This document shows, piece by piece, positions 36,827-46,009 of a stretch of 64,000 nucleotides of DNA. The DNA comes from an uncultured Erysipelotrichaceae bacterium (lineage in GTDB: Bacteria > Bacillota_I > Bacilli_A > Erysipelotrichales > Erysipelotrichaceae), in NCBI GenBank assembly GCA_944325685.1, contig CALVBC010000002.1:1-64000 (forward strand), in the 5' to 3' direction. Both the position numbers and the translations under genes were made by a program. Within the stretch, counting starts at the first letter, position 1. Each line of letters opens with the position of its first letter. The notes below the pieces were generated by a model. It saw nothing but the letters and a program-made list of their open reading frames with translations, was not told the DNA's origin and searched no databases.

Positions 36827-37714
36827 TTAACCGATCTGCTTAGCAACTTCTTCGGCAAAGTTCTCTTCTCTTTTCTCAAGACCTTCACCGACTAAGTATC
36901 TGACAAATGTCGTAACTTCGGTGTTGTGTTCTTTGAGATATTGACCACACTTCTTATCTGGTTCTAAGAAGTATACTTGATCAACTAAGCACATATCTTG
37001 TAAGTTCTTTGAGACCTTACCTTCGATGATACCAGCTAAGACCTTTTCTGGCTTGCTAGCAAGTGCTGGATCGTTTTTGACGATCTCGGTTTGGATCTGT
37101 CTTTCATGTGCGACGACATCTTCAGGCATATCATTGCGTGAAACATATGTCGGTGCCATCGATGCGATCTGCATAGCCATATGCTTAGCTACTTCTTCAT
37201 CGCTTGAACCCTTTAGTACTAAGCAAACACTGATACTACCACCATTGTGCATATATGTACCGAAGGTATCACTGTCACCCTTTTCAAGGATCGTGAAGCG
37301 ACGTAGTGTGATCTTTTCACCGATCGTTGAGATCGCTTCGATGAATAGATCATTCAATGTCTTACCATCGACTGTTAAAGCTAAAGCTTCTTCATTGGTC
37401 TTGGCATCGCTATTTAAGATCGTATTAGCTGTCATATCTAATAACTTTAAGAAGTGATCATTCTTAGATACGAAGTCAGTCTCAGTATTGATCTCGACGA
37501 CACATGCCTTATTACCGTTTGTGACGACTTTAGATAGACCTTCAGCAGCAATACGTGATTCTTTCTTAGCTGCCTTAGCGATACCCTTTTCTCTTAACCA
37601 GTCGATCGCTTTTTCGATGTCGCCATCGCATTCAGTCAAGGCTTTCTTGCAATCCATCATACCAGCGCCGGTACGTTCTCTAAGATCTTTTACTTGTTGA
37701 GCTGTGATCGCCAT
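36827..37714 (-). CDS. tsf: Elongation factor Ts
   Basis: EF-Ts is the nucleotide exchange factor of EF-Tu. The 295-residue protein starts with the UBA-like domain (VKDLRERTGAGMMDCKKALTE, 8-28; AIDWLREKGIAKAAKK). The core blocks EINTETDFVSKNDHFLKL and HMAMQIASMAPTYVSRNDMP match. The ATG overlaps the rpsB stop by one base and has an AAGGAG site. Confidence 0.97.
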   Translation of the reverse strand: MAITAQQVKDLRERTGAGMMDCKKALTECDGDIEKAIDWLREKGIAKAAKKESRIAAEGLSKVVTNGNKACVVEINTETDFVSKNDHFLKLLDMTANTILNSDAKTNEEALALTVDGKTLNDLFIEAISTIGEKITLRRFTILEKGDSDTFGTYMHNGGSISVCLVLKGSSDEEVAKHMAMQIASMAPTYVSRNDMPEDVVAHERQIQTEIVKNDPALASKPEKVLAGIIEGKVSKNLQDMCLVDQVYFLEPDKKCGQYLKEHNTEVTTFVRYLVGEGLEKREENFAEEVAKQIG

Positions 37715-38676
37715 TATTCTTCTCCTTTTTCTTCTGTTGCAGTAGCTTCTGCTTCTGGTTGTGCTTCTGCTTTTACCTCTTCTTTAACTTCTTCTTTTGG
37801 TTCTTCTTTTTTACCGATGAAGCGTTTTTCTGAGTTGAAACGGCGTTGACCGTTATTTCTTTGACGTTTTTCTTCGTTTCTTTGGCGACGGCGTTTTTCT
37901 TGTTCTTCAGCGTGTTTTTCAACATTGATGATGACATCTTCCATCGTGATGTCTTGGACATCGTCACCTTCTTGGTAAGCATCTTGTAAGATACCACCCT
38001 TTGTTTCGATGATCGCATCAGCTAATAATGACATCATGAGCTTGATCGATTTGATCGCATCGTCATTAGCTGGGATCGCATAGTCTAGTTTATTAGGATC
38101 GCAATTGGTATCACATAGGCCAAATACAGGGATACCTAACTTACGAGCTTCTAATACCGCATTGTATTCTTCCGTTGGGTCAACTACGACTAGGGCATCA
38201 GGAAGTTTCTTCATCTCTTTGATACCACCTAAGAAGTTTTCAAGTCTAGCTGCTTCCTTACGGATCTGCGCGATCTCTTTTTTAGGATAGACGTTGATCG
38301 TACCTGAATTCTCTAATTCTTCGATCTCAAGTAGACGTTTGATACGTTTTTGGATCGTGCGGAAGTTAGTTAATGTACCACCTAACCATCTTTGGTTGAC
38401 ATAGAAGCTACCACTTCTTAGTGCTTCATCTAAGATGATCTGTTGAGCTTGTTTCTTTGTACCGACAAAGAGTACTTTACCGCCCTTTTCAGCGATCTCT
38501 TTCATCTTGTCATAAGCAACTTGGACTTTGTCTAGTGTCTTTTCCAAATTGATGATGTAGATACCATTCTTCGCTGTGTAGATGAATGGTTTACATTTTG
38601 GGTCCCATCTTCTAGTTTGATGACCGAAGTGGACACCGTTTTCTAGAAGCTTGCGCATCGTTACTAATTGTGTCAA
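37714..38676 (-). CDS. rpsB: Ribosomal protein S2
   Basis: S2 is a late-binding protein of the small subunit. The frame begins with a rare TTG start at 38674-38676 ([24 protein letters not shown]), with AGAGG upstream. The conserved body is 1-235. The C-terminus is extended by about 80 residues, first basic ([16 protein letters not shown]), then acidic and Ala/Glu-rich ([20 protein letters not shown]). The length of 320 compares with about 240-260 in Bacillus. The extension is low-complexity and probably flexible. Confidence 0.96.
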   Translation of the reverse strand: MTQLVTMRKLLENGVHFGHQTRRWDPKCKPFIYTAKNGIYIINLEKTLDKVQVAYDKMKEIAEKGGKVLFVGTKKQAQQIILDEALRSGSFYVNQRWLGGTLTNFRTIQKRIKRLLEIEELENSGTINVYPKKEIAQIRKEAARLENFLGGIKEMKKLPDALVVVDPTEEYNAVLEARKLGIPVFGLCDTNCDPNKLDYAIPANDDAIKSIKLMMSLLADAIIETKGGILQDAYQEGDDVQDITMEDVIINVEKHAEEQEKRRRQRNEEKRQRNNGQRRFNSEKRFIGKKEEPKEEVKEEVKAEAQPEAEATATEEKGEE

Positions 38677-38781
38677 TTTAATATTCCTCTCTTTCCGTTA
38701 CTCCGCCACTATTTCGAACACCGATGACCACATAGGCACGGAATCGGTGCATCCATAGTGTGTGTATTCGCGCTAAAGCGC
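38677..38781 (-). promoter_or_regulatory. Structured 5' leader of rpsB
   Basis: Between the predicted start point and the TTG start are about 105 bases with a small hairpin (AGCGC TTTA GCGC-like) and a larger one closed by CACCGAT/ATCGGTG (38743-38749 and 38719-38725). Leaders binding S2 to control rpsB-tsf are known in other bacteria. That this is one is an inference. Confidence 0.45.
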
Positions 38782-38787
38782 TTATGT

Positions 38788-38815
38788 ATTATAGCAAAAC
38801 CATCGCCTGTTTCAA
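38788..38815 (-). promoter_or_regulatory. Promoter of the rpsB operon
   Basis: TTGAAA (38810-38815), a 16-base spacer and TATAAT (38788-38793) with TGC before it (extended -10). The -35 lies within the terminator hairpin of the upstream RHH gene, so the two signals overlap. Confidence 0.8.
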
Positions 38816-38845
38816 ATAGGAAATGCCTATTTTAGTGGCGATGGT
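38796..38845 (-). terminator. Terminator of the SPFH-RHH unit, overlapping the rpsB promoter
   Basis: ACCATCGCC/GGCGATGGT (38837-38845 with 38799-38807) and an inner AAATAGG/CCTATTT stem, followed by TTTT on the minus strand. It begins nine bases after the RHH gene stop. Confidence 0.7.
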
Positions 38846-38853
38846 CGCATATT

Positions 38854-39051
38854 TTATCTGATATCGATATCAAATGGCTTGTCGATGTCCTCACCGACGT
38901 ATTTGCCATCCTTCTTTCTTTGTCTTACACACTCCGAAAGGAGATATTCGATCTGCCCGTTGATCGAGCGAAAATCATCTTCAGCCCAAGCAGCGATCTG
39001 ATCATACAGCTTAGCTGATAGACGAAGTGGCACTTGTTTTTTTTCGGCCAT
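38854..39051 (-). CDS. Arc/MetJ-type ribbon-helix-helix protein
   Basis: This is a 65-residue predicted DNA-binding protein (MAEKKQVPLRLSAKLYDQIA...). The strand KQVPLRLSAKLYDQIAAWAE and helix SINGQIEYLLSECVRQRKK fit the Arc-like ribbon-helix-helix fold with VPLRL as the DNA-contact strand. I set the start at ATG 39049-39051, which overlaps the SPFH stop by one base (TGATG); a TTG one codon earlier is possible. It could repress the promoter of the pair, which carries GATATCA repeats. Confidence 0.75.
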   Translation of the reverse strand: MAEKKQVPLRLSAKLYDQIAAWAEDDFRSINGQIEYLLSECVRQRKKDGKYVGEDIDKPFDIDIR

Positions 39052-40052
39052 CAATACAGTGATCCTGAATTGACGATCGGTTGAGCATCTTTATTGCCAC
39101 ATAAGACGACAAGTAAGTTTGATACCATCGCTGCCTTGCGTTCATCATCAAGATCGACGATCTTCTCTTCACTCAACTTCTCTAAGGCCATCTGGACCAT
39201 ACCGACTGCACCATCGACGATCATCTTACGAGCATCGATGATCGCTGATGCCTGTTGTCTTTGTAACATCGCTGCCGCGATCTCTGGCGCATAAGCTAGA
39301 TAGGTGATCCTAGCATCGATGACTTCGATCCCGGCATCATTGACGCTATCTTGGATCTTCTCTTTGATCCTTTGGGCGACAACGGTACTTGAGCCCCGTA
39401 AACTGCCATCATCAGCCTTACCATCACCAGTGGTATCGATATTCTCCGCGACATCATATGGATAGATCCTGACGATATCCCTTAAAGCGGTATCACACAT
39501 CAAGGACAAGAATTCCTTGTAGTTATCGACATTGAAGACCGCTTTAGCGGTATCGACGACACGCCAAGTGACCGCGATCCCGATCTCGACTGGATTGCCT
39601 AAGACATCATTGATCTTTTGGCGGGCGTTGTTTAAAGTCATGACCTTAAGTGAGATCCGATTTCCTGTCGTTTCGATATCGATACTTTGATTGCCTAAGA
39701 CCTGTGATAGTGATTTGCCATTTTTGACATCACCACTTTGCGACAAAGATGTATTCTTAGCTGGATTTAAAGCTGTACAAAATGGATTGACATAAAAGAA
39801 GCCTGGACCTTTTAATGTCCCGACATAATCACCGAATAAGGTAAGCACTAAAGCCTCTTGTGGTCTCAAGACCTTAAGTCCGGCATACATAATGATCGTG
39901 ACCACAAAGACGATCATCGATAAGATCGATAAAAAGATGCTATCACTAACTATCGCATAAACAAAAGCCGCGATCGATAATAGCGTCAAGATGATCAATC
40001 CCAAAAGCATTACCATCCCATATTTTCTACCTTCTAGTACTTTCTCTTGCAT
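39051..40052 (-). CDS. SPFH/Band 7 domain membrane protein
   Basis: Start at ATG 40050-40052 (MQEKVLEGRKYG), with GGAGG five bases upstream. An in-frame start further up lies in the promoter. The 333-residue protein has two close membrane helices (GMVMLLGLIILTLLSIAAFVYAI and FLSILSMIVFVVTIIMYAGL, about 12-62), then the SPFH domain (VLRPQEALVLTLFGDYVGTLKGPGFFYVNP ... IGIAVTWRVVDTAKAVF) and a helical C-terminus with QRQQASAIIDARKMIVDGAVG. SPFH proteins form ring-like scaffolds in membranes. The pairing with a small RHH regulator is seen in several Gram-positive groups as far as I recall. The function is unknown. Confidence 0.85.
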   Translation of the reverse strand: MQEKVLEGRKYGMVMLLGLIILTLLSIAAFVYAIVSDSIFLSILSMIVFVVTIIMYAGLKVLRPQEALVLTLFGDYVGTLKGPGFFYVNPFCTALNPAKNTSLSQSGDVKNGKSLSQVLGNQSIDIETTGNRISLKVMTLNNARQKINDVLGNPVEIGIAVTWRVVDTAKAVFNVDNYKEFLSLMCDTALRDIVRIYPYDVAENIDTTGDGKADDGSLRGSSTVVAQRIKEKIQDSVNDAGIEVIDARITYLAYAPEIAAAMLQRQQASAIIDARKMIVDGAVGMVQMALEKLSEEKIVDLDDERKAAMVSNLLVVLCGNKDAQPIVNSGSLY

Positions 40053-40075
40053 AAACACCTCCATTTGATATCTAT

Positions 40076-40103
40076 ATGATATCATTTTAATATCAGGTGT
40101 CAA
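40076..40103 (-). promoter_or_regulatory. Promoter of the SPFH-RHH pair with GATATCA repeats
   Basis: TTGACA (40098-40103), a 16-base spacer and TATCAT (40076-40081). TGATAT, TGATATCA and GATATCA occur close together between 40065 and 40095, a possible operator for the RHH protein. Confidence 0.65.
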
Positions 40104-40112
40104 TAAGCAAAG

Positions 40113-41738
40113 TTAATTCCCTAATCTTTCAGCGATCGCTGGGATGAGCTGTTGTTTGCGGGACATGATATGGTGATCATAGCCAGAGTGCTCATCAAAG
40201 GTGGTCTCGATGATATCAGGCATGATATTAGCTAATTTGCCATAATACAAAAACATCGTCCCTTCCGCTAAGACGTGGGTGAACATCATGACGATAAGAT
40301 CTAGATCACGGTCTTTAGCTGTATCTTCTAATGCCTTGGTGAATTCCTTAAGGCGAAGTTGGATATCTTCATAGTCTTGATAGTTGGTCTGGCCAACAGC
40401 GATATGGTTATCTTTGAAGTGATATTGTTTTAGGTCACTGGTCAAAAGTTCTTTGACATCACCATCTTTGAGATTGACCGATGAAGCTAAAAATTCCTTG
40501 GCATACTCATCAAGATCGACACGAGCGATCGCACTTAAGGCTTTAGCGGCACTGATGTCTTTTGGCGTCGTGGTCTCAGAGTGGAAGTATAAGGTATCTG
40601 ATATGATCGCACTTAACATCATCCCAGCGACTTTTCTATCTGGCACAAGACCATTCTCTAAATACAAGCTATAGATGATCGTCGATGTACAACCACAACA
40701 CTCATTACGATAGTAGATCGGTCGATCAGTCTCGATATTGCCGATGTGGTGATGATCGATGATCTCCTTGATCTCCGCTTTATCGATATTGTCGATCGTT
40801 TGCACCTTGGAGCTGTGATCGACCAAGATGAATTTCTTCTTTGGATATCTAAATAAGTGGAAGCGCGATAAAGAAGCGACGACCATGCCCTTATCATCGA
40901 TGATCGGATAGGCACGAAAGCGCGTATTGGCGACCTTAGTGGCGACATCATCAGCGTATTCATCGATACTGTAGGTGATCGGGTCAGTAGTCATGATAAG
41001 GCTTAACGGGATCGTCTCATAGATGATACGGATCATCTCAAGTGGTGACAAACTCGATGAGATGATGGCAACATCTTCTTTTTTAGCTAATTCAATGATC
41101 TCTTCACTTGGCAACTTACCAAAGCCGATGATGATGACCATCGCTTTAGCTTCGATCGTCTTTCTTTGGACTTCGATATTATCAGTGACGATCGCGATCG
41201 TATCCTTGATCTTTTCCATCTGCTCTTCGATCGAGGTCTTAGTGACCATATTGATAAGACCATTCGATAGACGCTTGGTGTCATTTAAGATCGTGCCCTT
41301 TAAGTCACTGGCGAGGTTTTTCGTCGTTGTATAGCGCATATATTCTTGCCGCTTACTGTGATCAGCTAATCGTAAGCTCGCAAGATCGCCCATCGATACG
41401 ATGCCTTTAAAGATGCCCTTATCATCGACGACAAAAAGGGTCTTGGTGTTGGTGTTGAGGACTTTTTGATAAGCCTCATTACAGGTCGCATCTTCCTTTA
41501 TAAAGACCGGTACATCGAGTTTGATGTCTTTTAAAGTGGTCCTTGCATCATTTAAGATAAGTGGTGCTTCGACATCAAAAAAACGCGTCGCAAATTTCGT
41601 CTCTTCATTCAATGTTCCAAGACGACAAGCGATCGCGTCATATCCTAGACGCTTTTTGAGTTCAGCATAAGCGTAGCTGCTGGCGATCGAATCCGTATCC
41701 GGATTCTTATGCCCTATGACATATAATCTCTCTTCCAT
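40113..41738 (-). CDS. Family II inorganic pyrophosphatase with CBS and DRTGG domains
   Basis: The enzyme hydrolyses pyrophosphate with manganese or cobalt and is regulated by adenine nucleotides through the CBS pair. The 541-residue length is usual for the CBS-DRTGG form. The N-terminal metal site is in YVIGHKNPDTDSIASS (6-21). CBS1 (VFIKEDATCNEAYQKVL...FKGIVSMGDLAS), a DRTGG region and CBS2 (DPITYSIDEYADDVATKV...MVVASLSRF) are inserted. The DHH site IDHHHIGNIETDRPI follows, and the DHHA2 domain closes the protein. There is no ribosome site. TATAAT lies six bases before the ATG, so the mRNA is probably leaderless. Confidence 0.92.
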   Translation of the reverse strand: MEERLYVIGHKNPDTDSIASSYAYAELKKRLGYDAIACRLGTLNEETKFATRFFDVEAPLILNDARTTLKDIKLDVPVFIKEDATCNEAYQKVLNTNTKTLFVVDDKGIFKGIVSMGDLASLRLADHSKRQEYMRYTTTKNLASDLKGTILNDTKRLSNGLINMVTKTSIEEQMEKIKDTIAIVTDNIEVQRKTIEAKAMVIIIGFGKLPSEEIIELAKKEDVAIISSSLSPLEMIRIIYETIPLSLIMTTDPITYSIDEYADDVATKVANTRFRAYPIIDDKGMVVASLSRFHLFRYPKKKFILVDHSSKVQTIDNIDKAEIKEIIDHHHIGNIETDRPIYYRNECCGCTSTIIYSLYLENGLVPDRKVAGMMLSAIISDTLYFHSETTTPKDISAAKALSAIARVDLDEYAKEFLASSVNLKDGDVKELLTSDLKQYHFKDNHIAVGQTNYQDYEDIQLRLKEFTKALEDTAKDRDLDLIVMMFTHVLAEGTMFLYYGKLANIMPDIIETTFDEHSGYDHHIMSRKQQLIPAIAERLGN

Positions 41739-41744
41739 GTATCA

Positions 41745-41750
41745 ATTATA
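41745..41750 (-). promoter_or_regulatory. -10 element, leaderless start of the pyrophosphatase gene
   Basis: Minus-strand TATAAT, six bases (TGATAC), then ATG. It lies in the short gap after xerC. No -35 of quality was seen. Confidence 0.55.
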
Positions 41751-41756
41751 CACGAA

Positions 41757-42659
41757 CTAGCGATGCGGATGGGCTTTTTTGATCGTTTCCTTTAAGCGTT
41801 CAGTGGTGAGATGGGTGTAGATCTGAGTGGTCGATAGGTTCTCATGCCCTAATAGCTCTTGGACGACCCTAAGATCAGCTCCATTATCTAAAAGATGAGT
41901 GGCAAAAGAATGCCTTAAACTATGGGGATGGACATTGCCTTTTAGACCTGCTTGTTTACTTCTTTTAGCTAGGATATCTTCGATCGACCTTGTCGATATC
42001 CTACCCCCTCTTTTATTGATGAATAAAGCGACCTCATCTTTTTTGAAAAGATCACGATATCCATATATATAATCGATCAATAATTCCTTTAAACGAGAGT
42101 AAAACGGTACGATCCGCTCTTTATCCCCTTTACCGGTGACCCTTAAGATCATACTATCAAGATCGATATCATCGATATCGATATTAGCGCATTCCGATAC
42201 CCGTAGGCCACAAGCGTAGATCATCTCTAAGATCGTCCGATCCCTGAGGTCGATCGGATCATCGAGATCAAAGACGGCAAGTAACCTTTCGATCTCATCG
42301 AAGCTCAAGACATCCGGTAAGCTCTTTTTGATCTTGGTCCCTTTATAGCTTTTAAATGGATCATCCTCACTTATCCCCATCATATTCAAATAGCGATAAA
42401 AGGAGCGCAAAGCTGATATCGCCCTTTGAAAACTACGATCAGAGATGATACCTTTTGTGAGCTTGCCACTCCTTAAGACCTCGATATAATCAAAGACCAC
42501 CGCTTTATCGACCTTGTCAAGATCTAATTCTCTATCCTTTAAAAAAGCCAAAAAGCGTCCGATATCGCGCCTATAGGCACTACTTGTATGGACGCTTCCA
42601 CTTTTGGTCTGTTTTAAATAGCTGATATAGCTATCTAAGATCTCATCCATCGATAACAT
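41757..42659 (-). CDS. xerC: Tyrosine recombinase XerC/D
   Basis: The enzyme resolves chromosome dimers at dif. The 300-residue protein has an N-terminal SAM-like core-binding domain (about 1-95) and a catalytic domain with the Arg in MIYACGLRVSECAN, the Lys in VTGKGDKERIVPF, HSLRHSFATHLLDNGADLRV and LGHENLSTTQIYTH with the nucleophile Tyr. The position right after trmFO and topA is that of xerC (codV) in Bacillus, so I prefer XerC to XerD. It overlaps trmFO by 17 bases. Confidence 0.92.
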   Translation of the reverse strand: MLSMDEILDSYISYLKQTKSGSVHTSSAYRRDIGRFLAFLKDRELDLDKVDKAVVFDYIEVLRSGKLTKGIISDRSFQRAISALRSFYRYLNMMGISEDDPFKSYKGTKIKKSLPDVLSFDEIERLLAVFDLDDPIDLRDRTILEMIYACGLRVSECANIDIDDIDLDSMILRVTGKGDKERIVPFYSRLKELLIDYIYGYRDLFKKDEVALFINKRGGRISTRSIEDILAKRSKQAGLKGNVHPHSLRHSFATHLLDNGADLRVVQELLGHENLSTTQIYTHLTTERLKETIKKAHPHR

Positions 42660-43941
42660 CTTTATACCTTTCGATATTTTCTAAAGCTACCCTTACAAAG
42701 ACCTCGCGTTTGTCTTTTTTAGTATAAGGGGCATCTGTTTTAAAGATCCCGAAATTAGCATTCATCGGGACTAGTTTATCGATAGCTGGATCAGAGATGT
42801 AATTAGCCATCGCACCGATCATCGTATCAGCCTTGAGGTCAGTGATATCTTTGTCGTTTAGATACTGATACATCGCTAAAGCCCCATAAAGGCCACTGGC
42901 AGCACTTTCGACATAGCCCTCAACACCAGCGATCTGGCCGACGATGAAGGTGTTAGGATATTTGATGAATTGATAGTGTTTATTGATGGTCCTTGGTGCA
43001 TTGATATAGGTATTACGATGCATGACCCCATAGCGAACGATCTTAGCATTTTTTAAAGCCGGGATCTTACTTAAGACCTCCTTTTGGGCTCCATAAGTTA
43101 AATGCGTTTGGAAGCCGACGATATTGTAAAGCGACTTGATCGCATTATCTTGGCGTAATTGAACGACGGCATATGGTCTTTTGCCATCATGTTCTAGACC
43201 GACTGGTTTCATCGGTCCGAATAATAAGGTGTCACGACCTCTTTTCGCCATCACCTCAAAAGGCATGCATCCTTCAAAGTAGATCTCCTTATCCATCTCT
43301 TTGACATCGATACAAGGCGCTTTGATCAGTGTCATATAGAAGTCATCAAATTCCTCTTTTGTCAAAGGACAATTGATATAATCAGCCTCCCCTTTATCAT
43401 AGCGCGACTTATAGTAGGCACTACTAAAGTCGATCGAATCCTTTTCGATGATCGGTGATATCGCATCATAGAAGTAAAGATAATCTTTATCGCAAAGTTT
43501 AGCGATCGCCTTTGACAAGGCCCCTTCACATAGTGGGCCACTGGCGATGATCGTCGGTGTATCAAGGTCGATATCTTCAACGATCTCATCGATCACTTCG
43601 ATATTAGGATGCTCTAAGATCTTTTTGGTGATATATTCACTAAAGCCGATCCTATCACATGCCAAAGATGAACCAGCTTCAACACGAGTCTTATCGGCTG
43701 CCTCTAAGATCAAGGAGTCAAGATGGCGCATCTCTTCCTTCAGTAAGCCGACGGCATTATAGATATCATTTGATCTTAAAGAATTAGAACAGATGAGCTC
43801 AGCAAAGAGATCAGTCTTAAAAGCCGGATGTCTTTCGATCTTCTTTTTTTCATATAATTTGACTTTGATGCCTCTTTTAGCGAGCTGATAAGCCGCTTCT
43901 GAGCCAGCTAAGCCAGCCCCGATGACGATCACTTCTTTCAT
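42643..43941 (-). CDS. trmFO: Folate/FAD-dependent tRNA (uracil-54-C5)-methyltransferase
   Basis: TrmFO makes ribothymidine at tRNA position 54 using methylene-tetrahydrofolate and FADH2. The 432-residue protein begins with the FAD Rossmann motif VIVIGAGLAGSEAAYQLAKRG (4-24) and continues with FAELICSNSLRSND, CPLTKEEFDDFYM, MPFEVMAKRGRDTLLFGPMKPVGLEH and GQIAGVEGYVESAASGL, all family hallmarks. It overlaps topA by four bases (ATGA). Confidence 0.96.
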   Translation of the reverse strand: MKEVIVIGAGLAGSEAAYQLAKRGIKVKLYEKKKIERHPAFKTDLFAELICSNSLRSNDIYNAVGLLKEEMRHLDSLILEAADKTRVEAGSSLACDRIGFSEYITKKILEHPNIEVIDEIVEDIDLDTPTIIASGPLCEGALSKAIAKLCDKDYLYFYDAISPIIEKDSIDFSSAYYKSRYDKGEADYINCPLTKEEFDDFYMTLIKAPCIDVKEMDKEIYFEGCMPFEVMAKRGRDTLLFGPMKPVGLEHDGKRPYAVVQLRQDNAIKSLYNIVGFQTHLTYGAQKEVLSKIPALKNAKIVRYGVMHRNTYINAPRTINKHYQFIKYPNTFIVGQIAGVEGYVESAASGLYGALAMYQYLNDKDITDLKADTMIGAMANYISDPAIDKLVPMNANFGIFKTDAPYTKKDKREVFVRVALENIERYKDVIDG

Positions 43942-45953
43942 TTTACCTTCTTCCTTCGATAGAACTTCGGCTTTTCACCATCGATATTTTCGATATGCTT
44001 ACACTTAGGGAAGTTACTGCAACCTAAAAAGTAAGTCCCATAACGTGATTTGCGCTTTAATAATTCCCCACCACAATCCGGACAGATAAGACCAGTATGT
44101 TCTGGTTCTTCCTTTTCCTTGGTCTCGATATTTTCATGGTACTTGCACTTAGGATAATTGCTGCAACTGATGAATTTACCATAGCGTGATGTCCGATAGA
44201 CTAACTCACCACCGCATTCAGGACAGGTCCTACCGACATATTCCGGTGCTTTTTTATCCATATTCTGATAGGCATTATCGACAAGTGGGGCAAATTCATC
44301 ATAGAAGCGTTTTAAAGCTTCATCGCCCTTTTCTTTACCCGAAGCGATCTCATCGAGTTCCTTTTCCATCTCGGCGGTATATTTGACATTGATGATGGAT
44401 AAAAAATACTCTCTTAATTTCTGATCGGTGAGTTCACCTTGTTCTGTTGGATAAAAGTATTTGGTCTTACCATTATCACCGTTTTTCTTAAGCTCGACGT
44501 AGCCTCTAGCGATGATCGTATCGATGATCGTCGCATAGGTAGATGGACGACCAACACCTTCTTCTTCAAGGGCTTTGATGAGCCTAGCTTCTGTATAGCG
44601 AAGTGGTGGTTCGGTGAAGTGCTGTTCGATATGTTTGGCGATACTATTTAAAGACATGCCTTCTTCTAGGCTTGGTAAAAGCGTATCCTTAGAACTATCA
44701 TAATCACCATAGACCTTTAAAAAGCCATCAAAGACAAGGACCGAACCATTGCTTTGAAGGGTCAGGTCATCCTTGATAAAGGTATAGGTCGTCGCTTCAT
44801 TTTGCGCATCAGCCATAAGTGAAGCTAAGGCACGATAGTAGATGAAACGATATAGCTTATATTGATCATTAGTCAGATACTCTTTGATCTTTTCCGGTTC
44901 ATTTTTGAGATCAGTCGGTCTGATCGCTTCGTGAGCATCTTGTGCTCCTTCATCGTTTTTGACTCGGTAGTGACCGACATACTTCTTACCATAAGCGTCC
45001 TTGATATGACCTAAAGCCGTCCCGATGAATTCCTTGGAAAGCCTTGTCGAGTCAGTACGCATATAGGTGATAAGACCTTGTGGGCCATTACCGATATCGA
45101 TACCCTCGTATAGCATCTGCGCCAACATCATCGTCTTCTTGGCACCGAAACCGAGCTTGGTGGATGCTTCTTGTTGGAGGGTGGAAGTTATAAAAGGTAG
45201 GCGTGGTTGCCTTTTTTTGATCTGTTTAGTGACCTCTTTTAAAGTATAAGGATCAGTGAGCTTTTGATCGATCTTGTCAGCTTCTTCTTTATTTTTGATC
45301 TTGGCTTTTTTACTAGCGATCTTTACAAGTTCGGCGCTGAATTCCTTACCATCTTCTTTAAAGTCGACTTTAGCTGTCCAGTACTCTTCTGGCTTAAAGT
45401 CACGGATCTCCTTTTCCCGGTCACAGATCATCCTCAAAGCGATCGATTGGACACGACCAGCGCTCTTTGATTTGATCTTGGATTGTAATAACTTGGATAA
45501 TTTAAAGCCGATGATCCGATCTAAGATCCGCCTTGTCTCTTGTGAGTGGACAAGGTCCATATCGATCTGTCGCGGCTCATTCAAAGCATTCAAGATCGCA
45601 TTTTTGGTGATCTCATTGAAGACGATCCGATCCTTGGCCTCAAGGTCAAGGTCTAACACTTGAGCTAAATGCCAAGAGATCGCCTCTCCTTCACGGTCCG
45701 GGTCGGTCGCAAGATAGACATGGTCAGCTTTTTTAGCTGCCGCCTTTAATTCTTTGACAACATCTGCTTTATCTTTAGAAATGACATAATTTGGTTCAAA
45801 GTTATTCTCGACATCAACACCAAGACCATCCTTGCCCTTGATCGCTAGGTCTCTGATATGACCTTTTGATGAAAGGACCTTATAGTCTTTACCGAGGTAT
45901 TTTTCGATCGTCTTGGATTTAGATGGTGACTCTACTATCACTAAATTTTTCAT
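43938..45953 (-). CDS. topA: DNA topoisomerase I
   Basis: TopA relaxes negatively supercoiled DNA. The 671-residue protein has the Toprim domain (LVIVESPSKSKTIEKYLG, 4-21; YLATDPDREGEAISWHL), the catalytic Tyr in GLITYMRTDSTRLS (about 305) and two C-terminal zinc-ribbon modules (CPECGGELVYRTSRYGKFISC and CPDCGGELLKRKSRYGTYFLGC, shortened here) followed by a basic tail. Bacillus TopA has more such modules, so this is a slightly short form. The ATG has AAGGAGA upstream. Confidence 0.96.
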   Translation of the reverse strand: MKNLVIVESPSKSKTIEKYLGKDYKVLSSKGHIRDLAIKGKDGLGVDVENNFEPNYVISKDKADVVKELKAAAKKADHVYLATDPDREGEAISWHLAQVLDLDLEAKDRIVFNEITKNAILNALNEPRQIDMDLVHSQETRRILDRIIGFKLSKLLQSKIKSKSAGRVQSIALRMICDREKEIRDFKPEEYWTAKVDFKEDGKEFSAELVKIASKKAKIKNKEEADKIDQKLTDPYTLKEVTKQIKKRQPRLPFITSTLQQEASTKLGFGAKKTMMLAQMLYEGIDIGNGPQGLITYMRTDSTRLSKEFIGTALGHIKDAYGKKYVGHYRVKNDEGAQDAHEAIRPTDLKNEPEKIKEYLTNDQYKLYRFIYYRALASLMADAQNEATTYTFIKDDLTLQSNGSVLVFDGFLKVYGDYDSSKDTLLPSLEEGMSLNSIAKHIEQHFTEPPLRYTEARLIKALEEEGVGRPSTYATIIDTIIARGYVELKKNGDNGKTKYFYPTEQGELTDQKLREYFLSIINVKYTAEMEKELDEIASGKEKGDEALKRFYDEFAPLVDNAYQNMDKKAPEYVGRTCPECGGELVYRTSRYGKFISCSNYPKCKYHENIETKEKEEPEHTGLICPDCGGELLKRKSRYGTYFLGCSNFPKCKHIENIDGEKPKFYRRKKVK

Positions 45954-45975
45954 GGTCTCTCCTTAAACTTTTATA

Positions 45976-46004
45976 ATGATAATCATCTGGTAGGTAAAAT
46001 GCAA
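45976..46004 (-). promoter_or_regulatory. Possible promoter before topA
   Basis: TTGCAT (45999-46004), a 17-base spacer and TATCAT (45976-45981) in the gap between dprA and topA. Confidence 0.4.
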
Positions 46005-46009
46005 ATAAG

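Noticed and set aside
38854-39051. Antitoxin of a toxin pair
   Set aside because: The partner is an SPFH membrane protein, not a toxin; the fold alone does not show toxin-antitoxin function.
41757-42659. Integrase of a mobile element
   Set aside because: Gene order after topA-trmFO and the length fit the chromosomal dimer resolvase XerC; no phage or transposon genes are near.
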